This document shows positions 15,845 to 24,623 of a stretch of 64,000 bases of DNA, in pieces. Each line of letters opens with the position of its first letter. Within the stretch, counting starts at the first letter, position 1. The position numbers and the translations under genes were made by a program. Origin of the DNA: Streptomyces sp. NL15-2K (lineage in GTDB: Bacteria; Actinomycetota; Actinomycetes; Streptomycetales; Streptomycetaceae); assembly GCF_030551255.1 (NCBI RefSeq), contig NZ_CP130630.1, positions 3,267,501 through 3,331,500 on the forward strand, in the 5' to 3' direction. The notes beneath the pieces are model-generated. The model did not search any database, was not told the DNA's origin, and was given only the letters and a program-made list of their open reading frames with translations.

Positions 15845-17397
15845 GCGGCCTCACCGCCGACCAGCATGCCCAGTCGCTCGGGGGTCGCCTCCGAGACGGG
15901 GAGTGCTCCGGTGATCCGCCCGGACGAGATCACCGCGATCCAGGTTGCAAGGGCCATGACTTCCTCGAGTTCGGTGGAGATGAGCAGCACTCCGACGCCG
16001 TCGGCGGCCGCCTGGCGCAGCCGGGCGTACATGTCCTCGATGGCGCCGACGTCCAGCCCGTGGGTGGGCTGCGCGGCGACCAGGACGCTGGTGTGACCGG
16101 ACAGTTCCCGGGCGAGCACGACGCGCTGCTGGTTGCCTCCGGACAGGCTGCGCACTGGTGCGTCGAGTGAGGGGGTGACGATGTTGAACTCGTCGGCGAG
16201 GCGACGGGCCTCGGCGTGCATCGCCCGCCGGCGCAGCAGGAACCGGCCGCTGAGCCTGTCGAGCGACTTCATCGTCAGGTTTTCGGTGACGCTCATGTCC
16301 AGGACGACGCCGCTTTGGTGCCGGTCCTCCGGCACGATGCCCAGACCGGCCTTCCCGAGCACGCCGGGCCGACTCAGGTCGACCGGGCTCCCGGCGACCT
16401 CGACGGTGCCGGCGGTCGGCGCGAGAAGCCCGGCCAGGACCTCGCCGAGCGCCGCCTGGCCGCTGCCCTCGACGCCGTACAGGGCGCAGATCTCGCCCGC
16501 CCCGACGGTCAGGTCGACTCCTTGGAGAACCTTCACCCCGCCTTTTTCGACGGTGAGCTGGTCCAGGCGCAGGACGGGCGGGGGCCGGTCGTGCGCCCCG
16601 CCCCGGCCCGTGCGGGTCGTGGTGACCGGCAGCAGGCCGAGGGCGGCTCCCTCCTCGCGCAGCGACACGTCACGGCCCACCATCTGGCGGGCCAGTTCCG
16701 GTGCGGTGGTCTCGGCGGTGACCGCCCGGAAGGCGACACGGCCCTTGCGCAGGACCGTCACCCGGTCCGTGGCCTGCACGATCTCGGCGAGCTTGTGGCT
16801 GATGAGGATGACCGCGCGGCCCTCCTCCTGGACCACCCGGCCGAGCACGGCGAACAACTCCTCCGACTCGGCCTGGGTCAGCACCGAGGTGGGCTCGTCC
16901 AGGATCAGGATCTGGGGGTTGCGCCGCAGGCACTTGACCACCTCGACGCGCTGCCGCTCGCCCGCCGAGAGCGCGTCGACGCGCGCCTCGGGGTCGACCG
17001 GCAGCCGGTAACGCTCGGCGACCTCGGCGATGTCGGCGCAGATGGCCTGCTTGTCCACTGTGCCGGTGTCGCCGAGCGCGACGTTCTCCCACACGGTGAG
17101 CCCGCTGATGAGGCTGAAATGCTGGTGCACCATGCCGATGCCCAGCTCGGCCGCTTCCTGCGGGCTGTCCAGCGCGACCTGTTCCCCGCGCACCAGCACG
17201 GTGCCGGCGTCGCGCCGGATCAGCCCGAGCAGGACCTTCATGAGACTGGACTTGCCCGCCCCGTTCTCGCCCAGGAGACCGTGGATCTCGCCGGCGTCGA
17301 CGGTGAGGTCCACGGCGTCGCAGGCCGTGACGGACCCGTAGGACTTGGTGATGCCGCGCAGCTCGAGGATCCGAGCCGCTGAGGTCGTCGGTGTCAT
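15841..17397 (-). CDS. ABC transporter ATPase with tandem nucleotide-binding domains, nucleoside/BMP type
   Basis: A 518-residue protein with two ABC domains. Domain 1 is intact: GLLGENGAGKSSL (Walker A), LSAGERQRVEVV (signature), ILILDEPTS (Walker B). Domain 2 is altered: the Walker A region reads YGVEGSGQAALGEV without the Lys, and Walker B reads VLVAAQPTHGLD with Gln where Asp-Glu is usual. The signature LSGGNQQRVVLAREL remains. Such asymmetry is common in the YufO/XylG/RbsA-like group. Energises import with the two downstream permeases and the BMP lipoprotein encoded upstream. Confidence 0.9.
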   Translation of the reverse strand: MTPTTSAARILELRGITKSYGSVTACDAVDLTVDAGEIHGLLGENGAGKSSLMKVLLGLIRRDAGTVLVRGEQVALDSPQEAAELGIGMVHQHFSLISGLTVWENVALGDTGTVDKQAICADIAEVAERYRLPVDPEARVDALSAGERQRVEVVKCLRRNPQILILDEPTSVLTQAESEELFAVLGRVVQEEGRAVILISHKLAEIVQATDRVTVLRKGRVAFRAVTAETTAPELARQMVGRDVSLREEGAALGLLPVTTTRTGRGGAHDRPPPVLRLDQLTVEKGGVKVLQGVDLTVGAGEICALYGVEGSGQAALGEVLAGLLAPTAGTVEVAGSPVDLSRPGVLGKAGLGIVPEDRHQSGVVLDMSVTENLTMKSLDRLSGRFLLRRRAMHAEARRLADEFNIVTPSLDAPVRSLSGGNQQRVVLARELSGHTSVLVAAQPTHGLDVGAIEDMYARLRQAAADGVGVLLISTELEEVMALATWIAVISSGRITGALPVSEATPERLGMLVGGEAA

Positions 17398-17431
17398 CGC
17401 GTGTGACTCTCCTGGGTCGGTGTCGGCACGG

Positions 17432-18526
17432 TCAGCCGAGGCGCTTGACCTCGGCCTCCGGGTCGATCGCCTTGCTGCCGATCTTCTTCATGAACTCCGC
17501 CAGCTGCTGGTCCTCGTCGCCCTGGCCCTTGCAGATCTTGACGGTCGGGAAGCGATCGACACCCAGCTGCCACACGCGCGTCGTGCCCATCTTCAGGTCG
17601 TCCTTGGCGAAGTTCTCCAGCGCGGCGCGGAAGTAGTCACCCGGGCTGAAGATCACCGAGATGTCGAACTTCGGGCTGGTCGAGTCGCACCGGTCGGTGC
17701 CCGGGGTGAGGGTCAGCACGCCGCTGGCGTTCGCCACCTGCGCCGCGGCGTCGGTCGCGCCCCCGAGGTAGGGGTAGATGACCTTGGCACCCTGGCTGAT
17801 CTGGGCCTGGATGGCCTCCTTGGCCTTCGCCGAGTCGTTGAAGTCACCGGTGTAGGTGCTCACCAGGGTGGCCTTGGGGACGACCTCCCGGATCCCGGCC
17901 AGGAAGGCCTTGGCTCCCAGGACACTGAAGTCGGCCTTGATGCCGGTGACGAACCCGGCCTTGGTGTAGCCGGCCGCCTTCATCTTCAGGCCCGCGGCGT
18001 AGCCTGCGGCGAGCATCGACTGGTTGGGGTTGTCGGAGGACAGCAGGATCCGCGGGGTCTGGTCGAGGTTCGCCGACGACGGCACGTACCAGGCGGTCTT
18101 GGCGCAGACCGGCTCCTCGGAGGCCGGGATGGCGGCCTTGAGCTCGCTGGCGGCGAGGGCGACCATGTCGACGTGCTGCTGGCACAGCGCGCGTGCCGCG
18201 GTGAGCGCGTCGCTCGCGGGCACGCTGCCGCGCTTGATGACCTTCCAGCCCTTTTCCTTGGCGAAAGCGTCGGCCGAGTCGACGAAGCTCTCGTAGTAGC
18301 CGTGGTCGTTGATGTCGCCGGGGCTGAGGACACCGATGACGACCTTGCCGTCGCCGTTGACGTCGGGCTCGTTGAGACCCGAGCCGCCGCTGCCGCTCGC
18401 CTCGGGGGTCGTCTTGGCTGCCGTCGCCTCGTTGCTGGCGCAGCCGGAGAGCACGAGGGCTCCGGTGAGGGCGAGGGCGAGGCCGAGCGGGGCCCGACAA
18501 CGCCGAAGCGAGCTTCTTGCGGTCAT
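17432..18526 (-). CDS. BMP-family substrate-binding lipoprotein
   Basis: A 364-residue secreted lipoprotein. The N-terminus has arginines, a hydrophobic core and a lipobox (LVLSGCAS), followed by a Ser/Gly-rich linker and a basic-membrane-protein domain starting VVIGVLSPGDINDHGYYESF. BMP/Med proteins bind nucleosides or related heterocycles outside the membrane and feed the YufOPQ-like transporter encoded downstream. ATG 18526 has only a weak ribosome site. The ligand is unknown. The purine-like affinity of the family and the nearby amidohydrolases point to a nitrogen heterocycle. Confidence 0.87.
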   Translation of the reverse strand: MTARSSLRRCRAPLGLALALTGALVLSGCASNEATAAKTTPEASGSGGSGLNEPDVNGDGKVVIGVLSPGDINDHGYYESFVDSADAFAKEKGWKVIKRGSVPASDALTAARALCQQHVDMVALAASELKAAIPASEEPVCAKTAWYVPSSANLDQTPRILLSSDNPNQSMLAAGYAAGLKMKAAGYTKAGFVTGIKADFSVLGAKAFLAGIREVVPKATLVSTYTGDFNDSAKAKEAIQAQISQGAKVIYPYLGGATDAAAQVANASGVLTLTPGTDRCDSTSPKFDISVIFSPGDYFRAALENFAKDDLKMGTTRVWQLGVDRFPTVKICKGQGDEDQQLAEFMKKIGSKAIDPEAEVKRLG

Positions 18527-18615
18527 GTGCGTTCCATTCGCTGGGTGGCACCGCCCCGTCAAGGGCGGTGGCGGATCAGGGTGGCGGTCGGGGGGTGGCG
18601 GGTCGGGGGGGTGGG

Positions 18616-19284
18616 TCAGTCGGCGGACGTGTCGGCCCGGCCGAGCGCGGCGTAGGCGACACGCTCCTGGTGGAAGAGGGAGTCCGCACCCGCGGCGACG
18701 AAATACGGGAAGCCCATCCGCCCGACCGCTCGGACCTGGGTGGGGTCGATGCGGCCCGGGGCTGACATGACCGAGTCGTCGGTGGTGATGCAGACGACCT
18801 CGGCGAGCACGATGTGCACACCCGAGAAGCAGGAAGAGTGGTCGCCGCGGTCGATCACCTCGTGCACCCGGCACTCCAGGTGCGCGGGGCTGTCGGCCAG
18901 CGACGGCGTGTCGACGACCTCTGAGGGCACCGGTCGCCAGTCGGCGACGTCCATCTCGCTGACGCCGCGGGGGTACTCGCGGGCCACCGCCTCGATGTGC
19001 TCGGCGATCTCCGCGGTGGTGACGTTGACGACGAACTCGCCCGTGCGCTCGATGTTGAGCCAGGTGTCCTTCGGCTCCGGGGTGGCCTCCCGCTGGGCGC
19101 CGATGGTGACGGCGATCAGCGGCGGTTCGCCGCTGACCGGCATGTAGTAGCTGTACGGCGCGACGTTGATCCCCCCGTCCGGGTCGAGCGTGGTGATCAT
19201 CGCGATCGGCCGCGGTACCACCAGTTGCGAGAGCAGGCCCTGTTTCTGGGCCGGGGTGCGGCCGGACATGTCGATGACGTTCAA
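18616..19284 (-). CDS. Flavin reductase-like FMN-binding protein
   Basis: A 222-residue protein of the flavin reductase (DIM6/NTAB) family, with VVPRPIAMITTLDPDGGINVAPYSYY near the start and GDHSSCFSGVHIVLAEV later. It may supply reduced flavin to a monooxygenase or be an FMN-dependent enzyme itself. TTG 19284 is chosen because AAAGGAGA lies eight bases upstream; an ATG six codons later lacks one. Part of the leftward operon with the amidohydrolase and alcohol dehydrogenase upstream. Confidence 0.83.
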   Translation of the reverse strand: MNVIDMSGRTPAQKQGLLSQLVVPRPIAMITTLDPDGGINVAPYSYYMPVSGEPPLIAVTIGAQREATPEPKDTWLNIERTGEFVVNVTTAEIAEHIEAVAREYPRGVSEMDVADWRPVPSEVVDTPSLADSPAHLECRVHEVIDRGDHSSCFSGVHIVLAEVVCITTDDSVMSAPGRIDPTQVRAVGRMGFPYFVAAGADSLFHQERVAYAALGRADTSAD

Positions 19285-19297
19285 CGGGTGGTCTCCT

Positions 19298-20677
19298 TTA
19301 CGGGGTGCCCGCCGGCTCCGCAGGCCAGGTCGGGCGGGGCGTGAGACCGGCGCGCCGCAGGAGGGCGGCGGATCGCTCGGCGGCGGCCTCGGCGACGGCG
19401 GCGAGGTCGATGCCGGTCGGCCGCCGGTCGCGGACGACCACGCGGCCGTCGACCAGCACGTCACGGACGGTGCGCGACACGTGGCCCCAGACGAGCTGGC
19501 GGGCGAGGTCGCCGCGGGGCATCCAGGCGGGATCGTCGGTGTCGAGTACGACGATGTCGGCGGCCTTGCCGACCTCGAGGGAGCCGGTCCGCTCCCCGAG
19601 ACCGATCGCCTCGGCCCCGTCGATTGTCGCGAGCGCGAATGCCTGCTCGGCGCGGATCGGGTCGGGCAGATCGCGGTCGCGTTCGAGGCCGGCGAACAGG
19701 TAGGCGGCCAGGAGGACGTCCGGGGCGTCGCCGGCGTTGTGGGCGTCGCAGCCCAGTGCCACCCGGCCGCCCCGGCGCACCAGCTCGGCGTGGCGCGAGG
19801 CGCGGGTATATCCCTGGGCGAGACGCAGGTAGGCCCCCGGGCAGGCGGCGACCGCGGTGCGGGTGGCGAGGATGGCGTCGACCTCCGCGTCGTCGAGCCA
19901 CACGGCGTGCCCCAGCAGCAGGCGCGGGCCGAGTACTCCCAGCTCGCCGAAGTGGACCACCGGCCGGCGCCCGCAGCGCTTGGCGTAGGCCTCGACGTCG
20001 GCGGGTCCCGGCGAGACGTGCCAGGTCAGCCCGGTGTCGAGCCGCTCGGCCAGGCTCGCCGCTCCGGCGAAGAGCTCGTCGCTGGCGAGGTCGTGGCCCA
20101 CCAGCGTCACCCACCCGGTGACCGGCCCGGTGACCGGCAGGGACCGGACGATGTCCTCCTGCCTGGAGAGCACCTCGTCGGCGGGCGCGCCGAACGGCAC
20201 GCCCTCCGCGTCCCAGCCCCAGCCGCCGACCCGCGCGCGGATCCCCGCGGCGGCCAGCCCTGCGGCGACCCGCTCCGGATAAGCCACCGTGCCCGGCTCC
20301 AACACCGTGGTGATGCCCCGGGACAGGCACTCGACGGCGGTGATGGTCGCGGCCAGTTCGTCGTCGTCGCCGTCGGCGTGGGCGTGCAGCGGGACGATCC
20401 AGTCGAAGATCGACTCCTGCGAGCTGATGTGATCCGGGATCGTGCTGCGTACAAGGGGGTCGACGGTCGTGTGCTGGTGGGCGTCGACGAGGCCCGGGAT
20501 GACGACACAGCCCGACGCGTCGATCTCCTTGGCACCCGGGAAGCGGGCCCGCAGGTCCTCGGCCGTGCCGAGCGCGGCGATGCTGTCCCCGGACACGGCG
20601 ACCGTCGCCCGGGTGAGAACCCTCCGCGTGGAGTCCATGGTGACGATGTCGCCGCCCACGATCAGCAGGTCGGTCAT
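19298..20677 (-). CDS. Amidohydrolase, chlorohydrolase/deaminase-like (AtzA/TrzN/guanine deaminase group)
   Basis: A 459-residue cytosine-deaminase-like amidohydrolase: PGLVDAHQHTTVD (metal His pair), WHVSPGPADVEAYAKRCG, HFGELG, and LGCDAHNAGDAP (catalytic Asp), ending with the usual composite beta domain. These enzymes remove amino, chloro or methylthio groups from N-heteroaromatic rings or deaminate purines. ATG 20677 overlaps the alcohol dehydrogenase stop by 4 bp. Being in one operon with a nucleoside-type importer, it probably acts on an imported nitrogen heterocycle; the substrate is inferred only. Confidence 0.85.
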   Translation of the reverse strand: MTDLLIVGGDIVTMDSTRRVLTRATVAVSGDSIAALGTAEDLRARFPGAKEIDASGCVVIPGLVDAHQHTTVDPLVRSTIPDHISSQESIFDWIVPLHAHADGDDDELAATITAVECLSRGITTVLEPGTVAYPERVAAGLAAAGIRARVGGWGWDAEGVPFGAPADEVLSRQEDIVRSLPVTGPVTGWVTLVGHDLASDELFAGAASLAERLDTGLTWHVSPGPADVEAYAKRCGRRPVVHFGELGVLGPRLLLGHAVWLDDAEVDAILATRTAVAACPGAYLRLAQGYTRASRHAELVRRGGRVALGCDAHNAGDAPDVLLAAYLFAGLERDRDLPDPIRAEQAFALATIDGAEAIGLGERTGSLEVGKAADIVVLDTDDPAWMPRGDLARQLVWGHVSRTVRDVLVDGRVVVRDRRPTGIDLAAVAEAAAERSAALLRRAGLTPRPTWPAEPAGTP

Positions 20678-21705
20678 GGCGCGATCACGACCTTTCCGAT
20701 GGTGTCGCGGGCGCCGAGTACGTCCCAGGCGTCGGCGAGATCCTCGAGCGGGAACCGGGCGGCGGTGGGCAGGTGCAGGCCGTCGGCGAAGCAGGCTGCC
20801 GTGGCGGCGACGAAGTCGGCCGAGGTGTAGCCGCCGGCGCCCAGCAGTTTCAGGCCGCGGTGGAAGACCTCCTGGAGCGAGAACGACACCTGGTCGCCGC
20901 TCGTGTTGCCCAGCAGCACCAGACGCCCGCGGATGCCGAGGCAGTCCAGTGAGGTGCGCCAGGTGTCGGTACCGACGTGGTCCAGAACCAGCGCCGCGCC
21001 GGCGCCGTCGGTGAAGGCAGTCACCGCTTTGGCCAGGTCCGGTTCGTCGTTGCGCAGCGCCAGGTCCGCGCCGGCCGCGCGGGCCGCGGCCAGCTTCGCG
21101 TCGCTGCCCGCGAAGGCGACGACCGAGGCACCGGCCCGCTTGGCCAGCGCGATGGCCGCCAGGCTGACGGGACTCGCGGCCGCGTGCACGACGAGGGTCT
21201 CACCGGCGTCCAGTGCCCCGACGGCGTGCACCGCGTGCCACGCCGTGGCGAAGGCGGTGGGCAGGGTGACAGCCGCGGCGAGCGGGAGGATCTCGGGGAC
21301 CCGGACGATCGATTCGGCGGACGCCAGCACGTATTCGGAGAGCGCGCCCGGGGTGTTCCCGCCGAGGACGCGCGGGCTGACGCAGTACGCACGATCGCCC
21401 ACCGAGCAGCGCGAGCAGCTGCCGCAGCCCTGGGTGGGATCGGCGATGACCCGGTCACCTGGGACGATGGAGGTCACCGAGGATCCGGTCGCCACCACCG
21501 TTCCGGCGAAGTCCATGCCCGGCACGTGCGGAAGGCTGAAGCCGGGGATCAGGCCCGGCCCTTTGCGCTGCAGCAGGTCCAGGCGGTTCAGCCCGCAGTA
21601 CGCGACCTCGACGACGACGTCGCGCGCACCGCATACCGACTCCGGGACCTGCCGCAGGGACACGACTTCGGTTCCCCCGAAATCGGTCTGCACCATCGCT
21701 CGCAC
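20674..21705 (-). CDS. Zinc-type medium-chain alcohol dehydrogenase
   Basis: A 343-residue MDR-superfamily enzyme. The structural zinc Cys cluster (GCGSCSRCSVGDRAYC), the GMDFAGTVVATG region and the cofactor domain (TLVVHAAASPVSLAA) are visible. GTG 21705 is chosen because AGGAGG sits seven bases upstream; an alternative GTG at 21720 lies on top of that site. First gene of the 8-kb leftward operon. The promoter region has an operator motif at 21721-21742. Confidence 0.85.
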   Translation of the reverse strand: MRAMVQTDFGGTEVVSLRQVPESVCGARDVVVEVAYCGLNRLDLLQRKGPGLIPGFSLPHVPGMDFAGTVVATGSSVTSIVPGDRVIADPTQGCGSCSRCSVGDRAYCVSPRVLGGNTPGALSEYVLASAESIVRVPEILPLAAAVTLPTAFATAWHAVHAVGALDAGETLVVHAAASPVSLAAIALAKRAGASVVAFAGSDAKLAAARAAGADLALRNDEPDLAKAVTAFTDGAGAALVLDHVGTDTWRTSLDCLGIRGRLVLLGNTSGDQVSFSLQEVFHRGLKLLGAGGYTSADFVAATAACFADGLHLPTAARFPLEDLADAWDVLGARDTIGKVVIAP

Positions 21706-21720
21706 CGCGGCCCTCCTCAC

Positions 21721-21742
21721 CTCAGCCGTCTCGCATTGCGAG
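21721..21742. promoter_or_regulatory. Palindromic IclR-type operator before the ADH/ABC operon
   Basis: The minus strand reads ATGCGAGACGGCTGAG (21736-21721), matching the island motif. The plus strand across 21730-21742 is the near palindrome CTCGCATTGCGAG. It lies 16-37 bases upstream of the alcohol dehydrogenase start. Confidence 0.6.
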
Positions 21743-21840
21743 GCGGTGGAACGTATTGTGAGGCCACTCTGCCCATGGCGACCAGTGCTGTCAACGCTTG
21801 TATGGAAAAACTGGGTTTCGTCGATGTATCCGCCTGAGGG

Positions 21841-21909
21841 GCGGTTCAGTGTCCGGCTGAACGGCGGTTCGATGTCCGGCCGAACGGCGGTTCAGTGTCC
21901 CGCTGGAAC
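21841..21909. repeat. 23-bp tandem repeat, three copies, across the PucR 3' end
   Basis: Units GCGGTTCAGTGTCCGGCTGA..., GCGGTTCGATGTCCGGCCGA... and GCGGTTCAGTGTCCCGCTGG... start at 21841, 21864 and 21887. The stop of the leftward PucR gene (21892) lies inside the third copy. The first copies contain a GTTCA/TGAAC inverted pair, so the array may form hairpins that end transcription. Confidence 0.8.
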
Positions 21910-23094
21910 CGGCTCGTCGTCGCCACGCAGCCGCCGGTCGTCGGCGGCGAGCAGGTCGAGCGCCGCGAGCGCCAGGTGCAACTGCGCCGAGGCGGCGGGA
22001 AGCAGGGGATCCGTGCCGAGGAGGTTCTTGATCTGGCGAACCCGGTAGCCCACCGAGTTGCGGTGGAGATGGAGCTGTTCGGAGACGCTCTGCCGACTGC
22101 CCCTCTCGGCCAGCCAGGCACGGAGCGTCGCCATCAGCTCCGGACGCTGCCGGATCGGCCCGAGGTGCGCCTCGGCGTACGCCTCGAGCTCCGCGGGTGG
22201 GAGGGGCAACAGCACCTGGACCACTCCGCAGCGGCCGAAGGTGAGCAGCGGGACGCGCCGCATCCGGGCCAGGCCGAGCAGCCGTTCGGCCTCGGTGAAG
22301 GACCGGGCCAGACCTACGGTCGAGTCGGGATAGGAGCCGCTCGCCGCGACGACGTGGTCACCGGCGGACTCGTCGCCGGTCATGAGGCGCAGCCTGCTTT
22401 GCAGGCGGGCGAGCACGGCCTCGCCCGGCACCACCGTCCACGCCGTGCGCGCCTCCTGCCGCACAGGATGCTCCAGCCAGGCGAGGGCGGTGGACCAGGC
22501 CCGCAGGCGGGAGCCGCTGTAGTGCAGTACGGCACCGGCCGGCGGTCGCTGCAGGTCGATCCCCAGTCGCGCGGCCGCCGAGCACACCGAGGGGCTCACC
22601 GTCCCGGACCGCAGTACGGCGACGACGTCGGCCGGTGTGTGCAGCGGCGAGACCTCGGCAGGGCTGTCCCCTCCGCGCACGGCGTCGATGAGGAGCGCGG
22701 TGACGGCGGCACCGGCCAGCGCCCGCACGCGCGGGTCACCGGGACCGACGGTCAGCAGCACACCGCCCACTGTGGTCCCCGCACGCACGGGCAGCGCCGT
22801 GGCGCACAGCCCGTCGAGCGTGTCGACCAACGGTCCGGCCACGCCGGCGAGCACGCTGTCCGCCACCGTGTTCGGCACTCCCGCGCCGCCGTCGGTGGTC
22901 GCCAGCGGCACGCCCTCTGCGGACAGCAGGCGCACCTGCCGGCCGGTCGCCCGCGCAAGCGCGCGGAGCACGTCCGAGCGCGCGGCGCCGGCGAGCACGG
23001 CTTCGGTCAGTTCCCGCTCCAGCACGGCAGGTTCGGCGTCCGGCCCCCATCCGTCCCGGGCCGGCCCGGACCGCGCCTCGGCGATGGTTCCCAT
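21892..23094 (-). CDS. PucR/CdaR-type transcriptional regulator
   Basis: A 400-residue regulator. The N-terminal 250 residues form a GAF-like sensing part (LARATGRQVRLLSAEGVPLA). The C-terminus has the PucR helix-turn-helix (VSEQLHLHRNSVGYRVRQIK). PucR proteins control purine, amino acid or aromatic catabolism. It lies 11 bases downstream of the aldehyde dehydrogenase in the same leftward unit, so it is probably co-transcribed and senses a pathway compound. Ribosome site for ATG 23094 is weak. Confidence 0.85.
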   Translation of the reverse strand: MGTIAEARSGPARDGWGPDAEPAVLERELTEAVLAGAARSDVLRALARATGRQVRLLSAEGVPLATTDGGAGVPNTVADSVLAGVAGPLVDTLDGLCATALPVRAGTTVGGVLLTVGPGDPRVRALAGAAVTALLIDAVRGGDSPAEVSPLHTPADVVAVLRSGTVSPSVCSAAARLGIDLQRPPAGAVLHYSGSRLRAWSTALAWLEHPVRQEARTAWTVVPGEAVLARLQSRLRLMTGDESAGDHVVAASGSYPDSTVGLARSFTEAERLLGLARMRRVPLLTFGRCGVVQVLLPLPPAELEAYAEAHLGPIRQRPELMATLRAWLAERGSRQSVSEQLHLHRNSVGYRVRQIKNLLGTDPLLPAASAQLHLALAALDLLAADDRRLRGDDEPVPAGH

Positions 23095-23105
23095 GGCGTC
23101 GAGTC

Positions 23106-24551
23106 TCAGCGGGCCAGCAGCCGGATGGCCACGCCCTTCTCCTGGGTGTACTCGCGCAGCGCCGCGTACCCGCCGCCCCGGCTGAAGCCGCTGTCCTTCT
23201 GCATGTTGAACGGGAAGCCGATCACTCCCGCGTCGTGGAACTGGTTGACCGCCACCTGCCCGGAGCGGACGTCCTTCGCCAGGCGCAGTGCCCGGGAGAC
23301 GTCGTTGGTCCAGATGCAGGCCAGCAGGCCGAAGTCCGTCGCGTTCATCAGTTCGGTCGCCTCGGCCGTGTCGCGGAACGACTGTACGGCGAGGACCGGG
23401 CCGAAGACCTCCTCGCGGGCGACGCGCATGCCCGCGTCCACACGGTCGTACACGGTCGGCTGGACGAACCACCCGTCGCCGGTGGGCGCGCCACCGGTGA
23501 CCAGCCGCGCGCCCTCGCGAGGCGCGTCCTCGAGGAAGCCGCTGACGCGGGCGAACTGCGCGGCGCTGACCAGCGGCCCCATGTCCAGGTCGGCTTCCCA
23601 GGGCCCGGTCTTGATCGCGGCCATGGCGGCGGCGACCCGTTCCACGACCTCGTCGTGCACCGAGGCCTCGACGAGCAGCCGGGAACCGGCGTAGCAGTTC
23701 TGCCCCGCGTTCTCGGTGATCGAGGCGACGACCGCCTCGATCGCCGTGTCGAGGTCGGCGTCGGCGAACAGCACGTTCGGCGACTTGCCGCCGAGTTCGA
23801 GCTTCACCGGTACGAGGTTCTGCGCGGCGGCCGTCATGATCGCCCGTCCGGTGGCGGTGGAGCCGACGAAGCTGATGTGGTCGACGCCCGGGTGCGAGGT
23901 CAGCGCGGCGCCCGCTTCGGGGCCGCCCGCGACGACGTTGATCACCCCGGGCGGGAAGCCGGCGCGGCGGGCGAGTTCGGCGAGGGCGAAGGGGGCCAGC
24001 GGCGCGATCTCCGACGGCTTGAGGACGACCGTGTTGCCCGCGGCGAGCGCCGGCGCGACGTTCGCGGCGGTGAGCACGGCGGGCACGTTCCACGGGATGA
24101 CGACGGCGCACACGCCGTACGGCTCCGGAACCGTGTAGCCCAGGTAGTCGGGGCTGCGGGTCGGCAGCGTGACCCCGGTGAGCTTGTCGGCCGCGCCCGC
24201 GAAGTAGTTGATGATGTCGTGGGCGATGTAGATGTTCGTCCGGCCCCCGGACAGCGGCTTGCCCACGTCCCTCGCCTCGACGGCCGCCAGCGCCTCGACG
24301 TCGGCGAGGATCAGGTCGGCCCAGCGCCGGATCAGTGCCCCGCGCTCGCTGGGGTTGGTCGCCGCCCAGGCAGGGGAGGCGCGGCGCGCCGCGGCGACCG
24401 CGTCGTCGACATCGGCTCCGCCCGAGAGCGCCACCTTGGTGATCACCTGTCGGGTGGCCGGATCGACGATGTCCAGGGTGCCGCCGTCGCGGGCCGCGAC
24501 CCACTCGCCGTCGATGAATTGCTGGGAGGAAGGGAAGTCAACAGCCGCCAT
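23106..24551 (-). CDS. Aldehyde dehydrogenase, NAD(P)-dependent
   Basis: A 481-residue ALDH. Catalytic Glu is in KLELGGKSPN and catalytic Cys in NAGQNCYAGSR. The VIPWNVP and FVGSTATGRAI cofactor motifs and the ending NMQKDSGFSRGGGYAAL are typical. It oxidises an aldehyde to the acid. It diverges from an aryl-alcohol dehydrogenase (24624) across a 72-base promoter region, so the two probably act in series: alcohol to aldehyde to aromatic acid. ATG 24551 is chosen at the conserved N-terminus; an upstream in-frame ATG exists. Confidence 0.92.
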   Translation of the reverse strand: MAAVDFPSSQQFIDGEWVAARDGGTLDIVDPATRQVITKVALSGGADVDDAVAAARRASPAWAATNPSERGALIRRWADLILADVEALAAVEARDVGKPLSGGRTNIYIAHDIINYFAGAADKLTGVTLPTRSPDYLGYTVPEPYGVCAVVIPWNVPAVLTAANVAPALAAGNTVVLKPSEIAPLAPFALAELARRAGFPPGVINVVAGGPEAGAALTSHPGVDHISFVGSTATGRAIMTAAAQNLVPVKLELGGKSPNVLFADADLDTAIEAVVASITENAGQNCYAGSRLLVEASVHDEVVERVAAAMAAIKTGPWEADLDMGPLVSAAQFARVSGFLEDAPREGARLVTGGAPTGDGWFVQPTVYDRVDAGMRVAREEVFGPVLAVQSFRDTAEATELMNATDFGLLACIWTNDVSRALRLAKDVRSGQVAVNQFHDAGVIGFPFNMQKDSGFSRGGGYAALREYTQEKGVAIRLLAR

Positions 24552-24623
24552 ACGTGAACCTTGACCGACCTTGTCACGCATGTCAATATGTGATCTCGCT
24601 ATGTGATTCACCGAGGAGGCCCG
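24552..24623. promoter_or_regulatory. Short divergent promoter region (ALDH / aryl-alcohol dehydrogenase)
   Basis: Seventy-two bases separate the two divergent starts. TATGTGAT occurs twice, at about 24585-24592 and 24600-24607. The minus strand carries ATAGCGAGATCACATATTG, a looser relative of the IclR-type motif. Direct control by the same regulator is possible but the match is weak. Confidence 0.4.
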
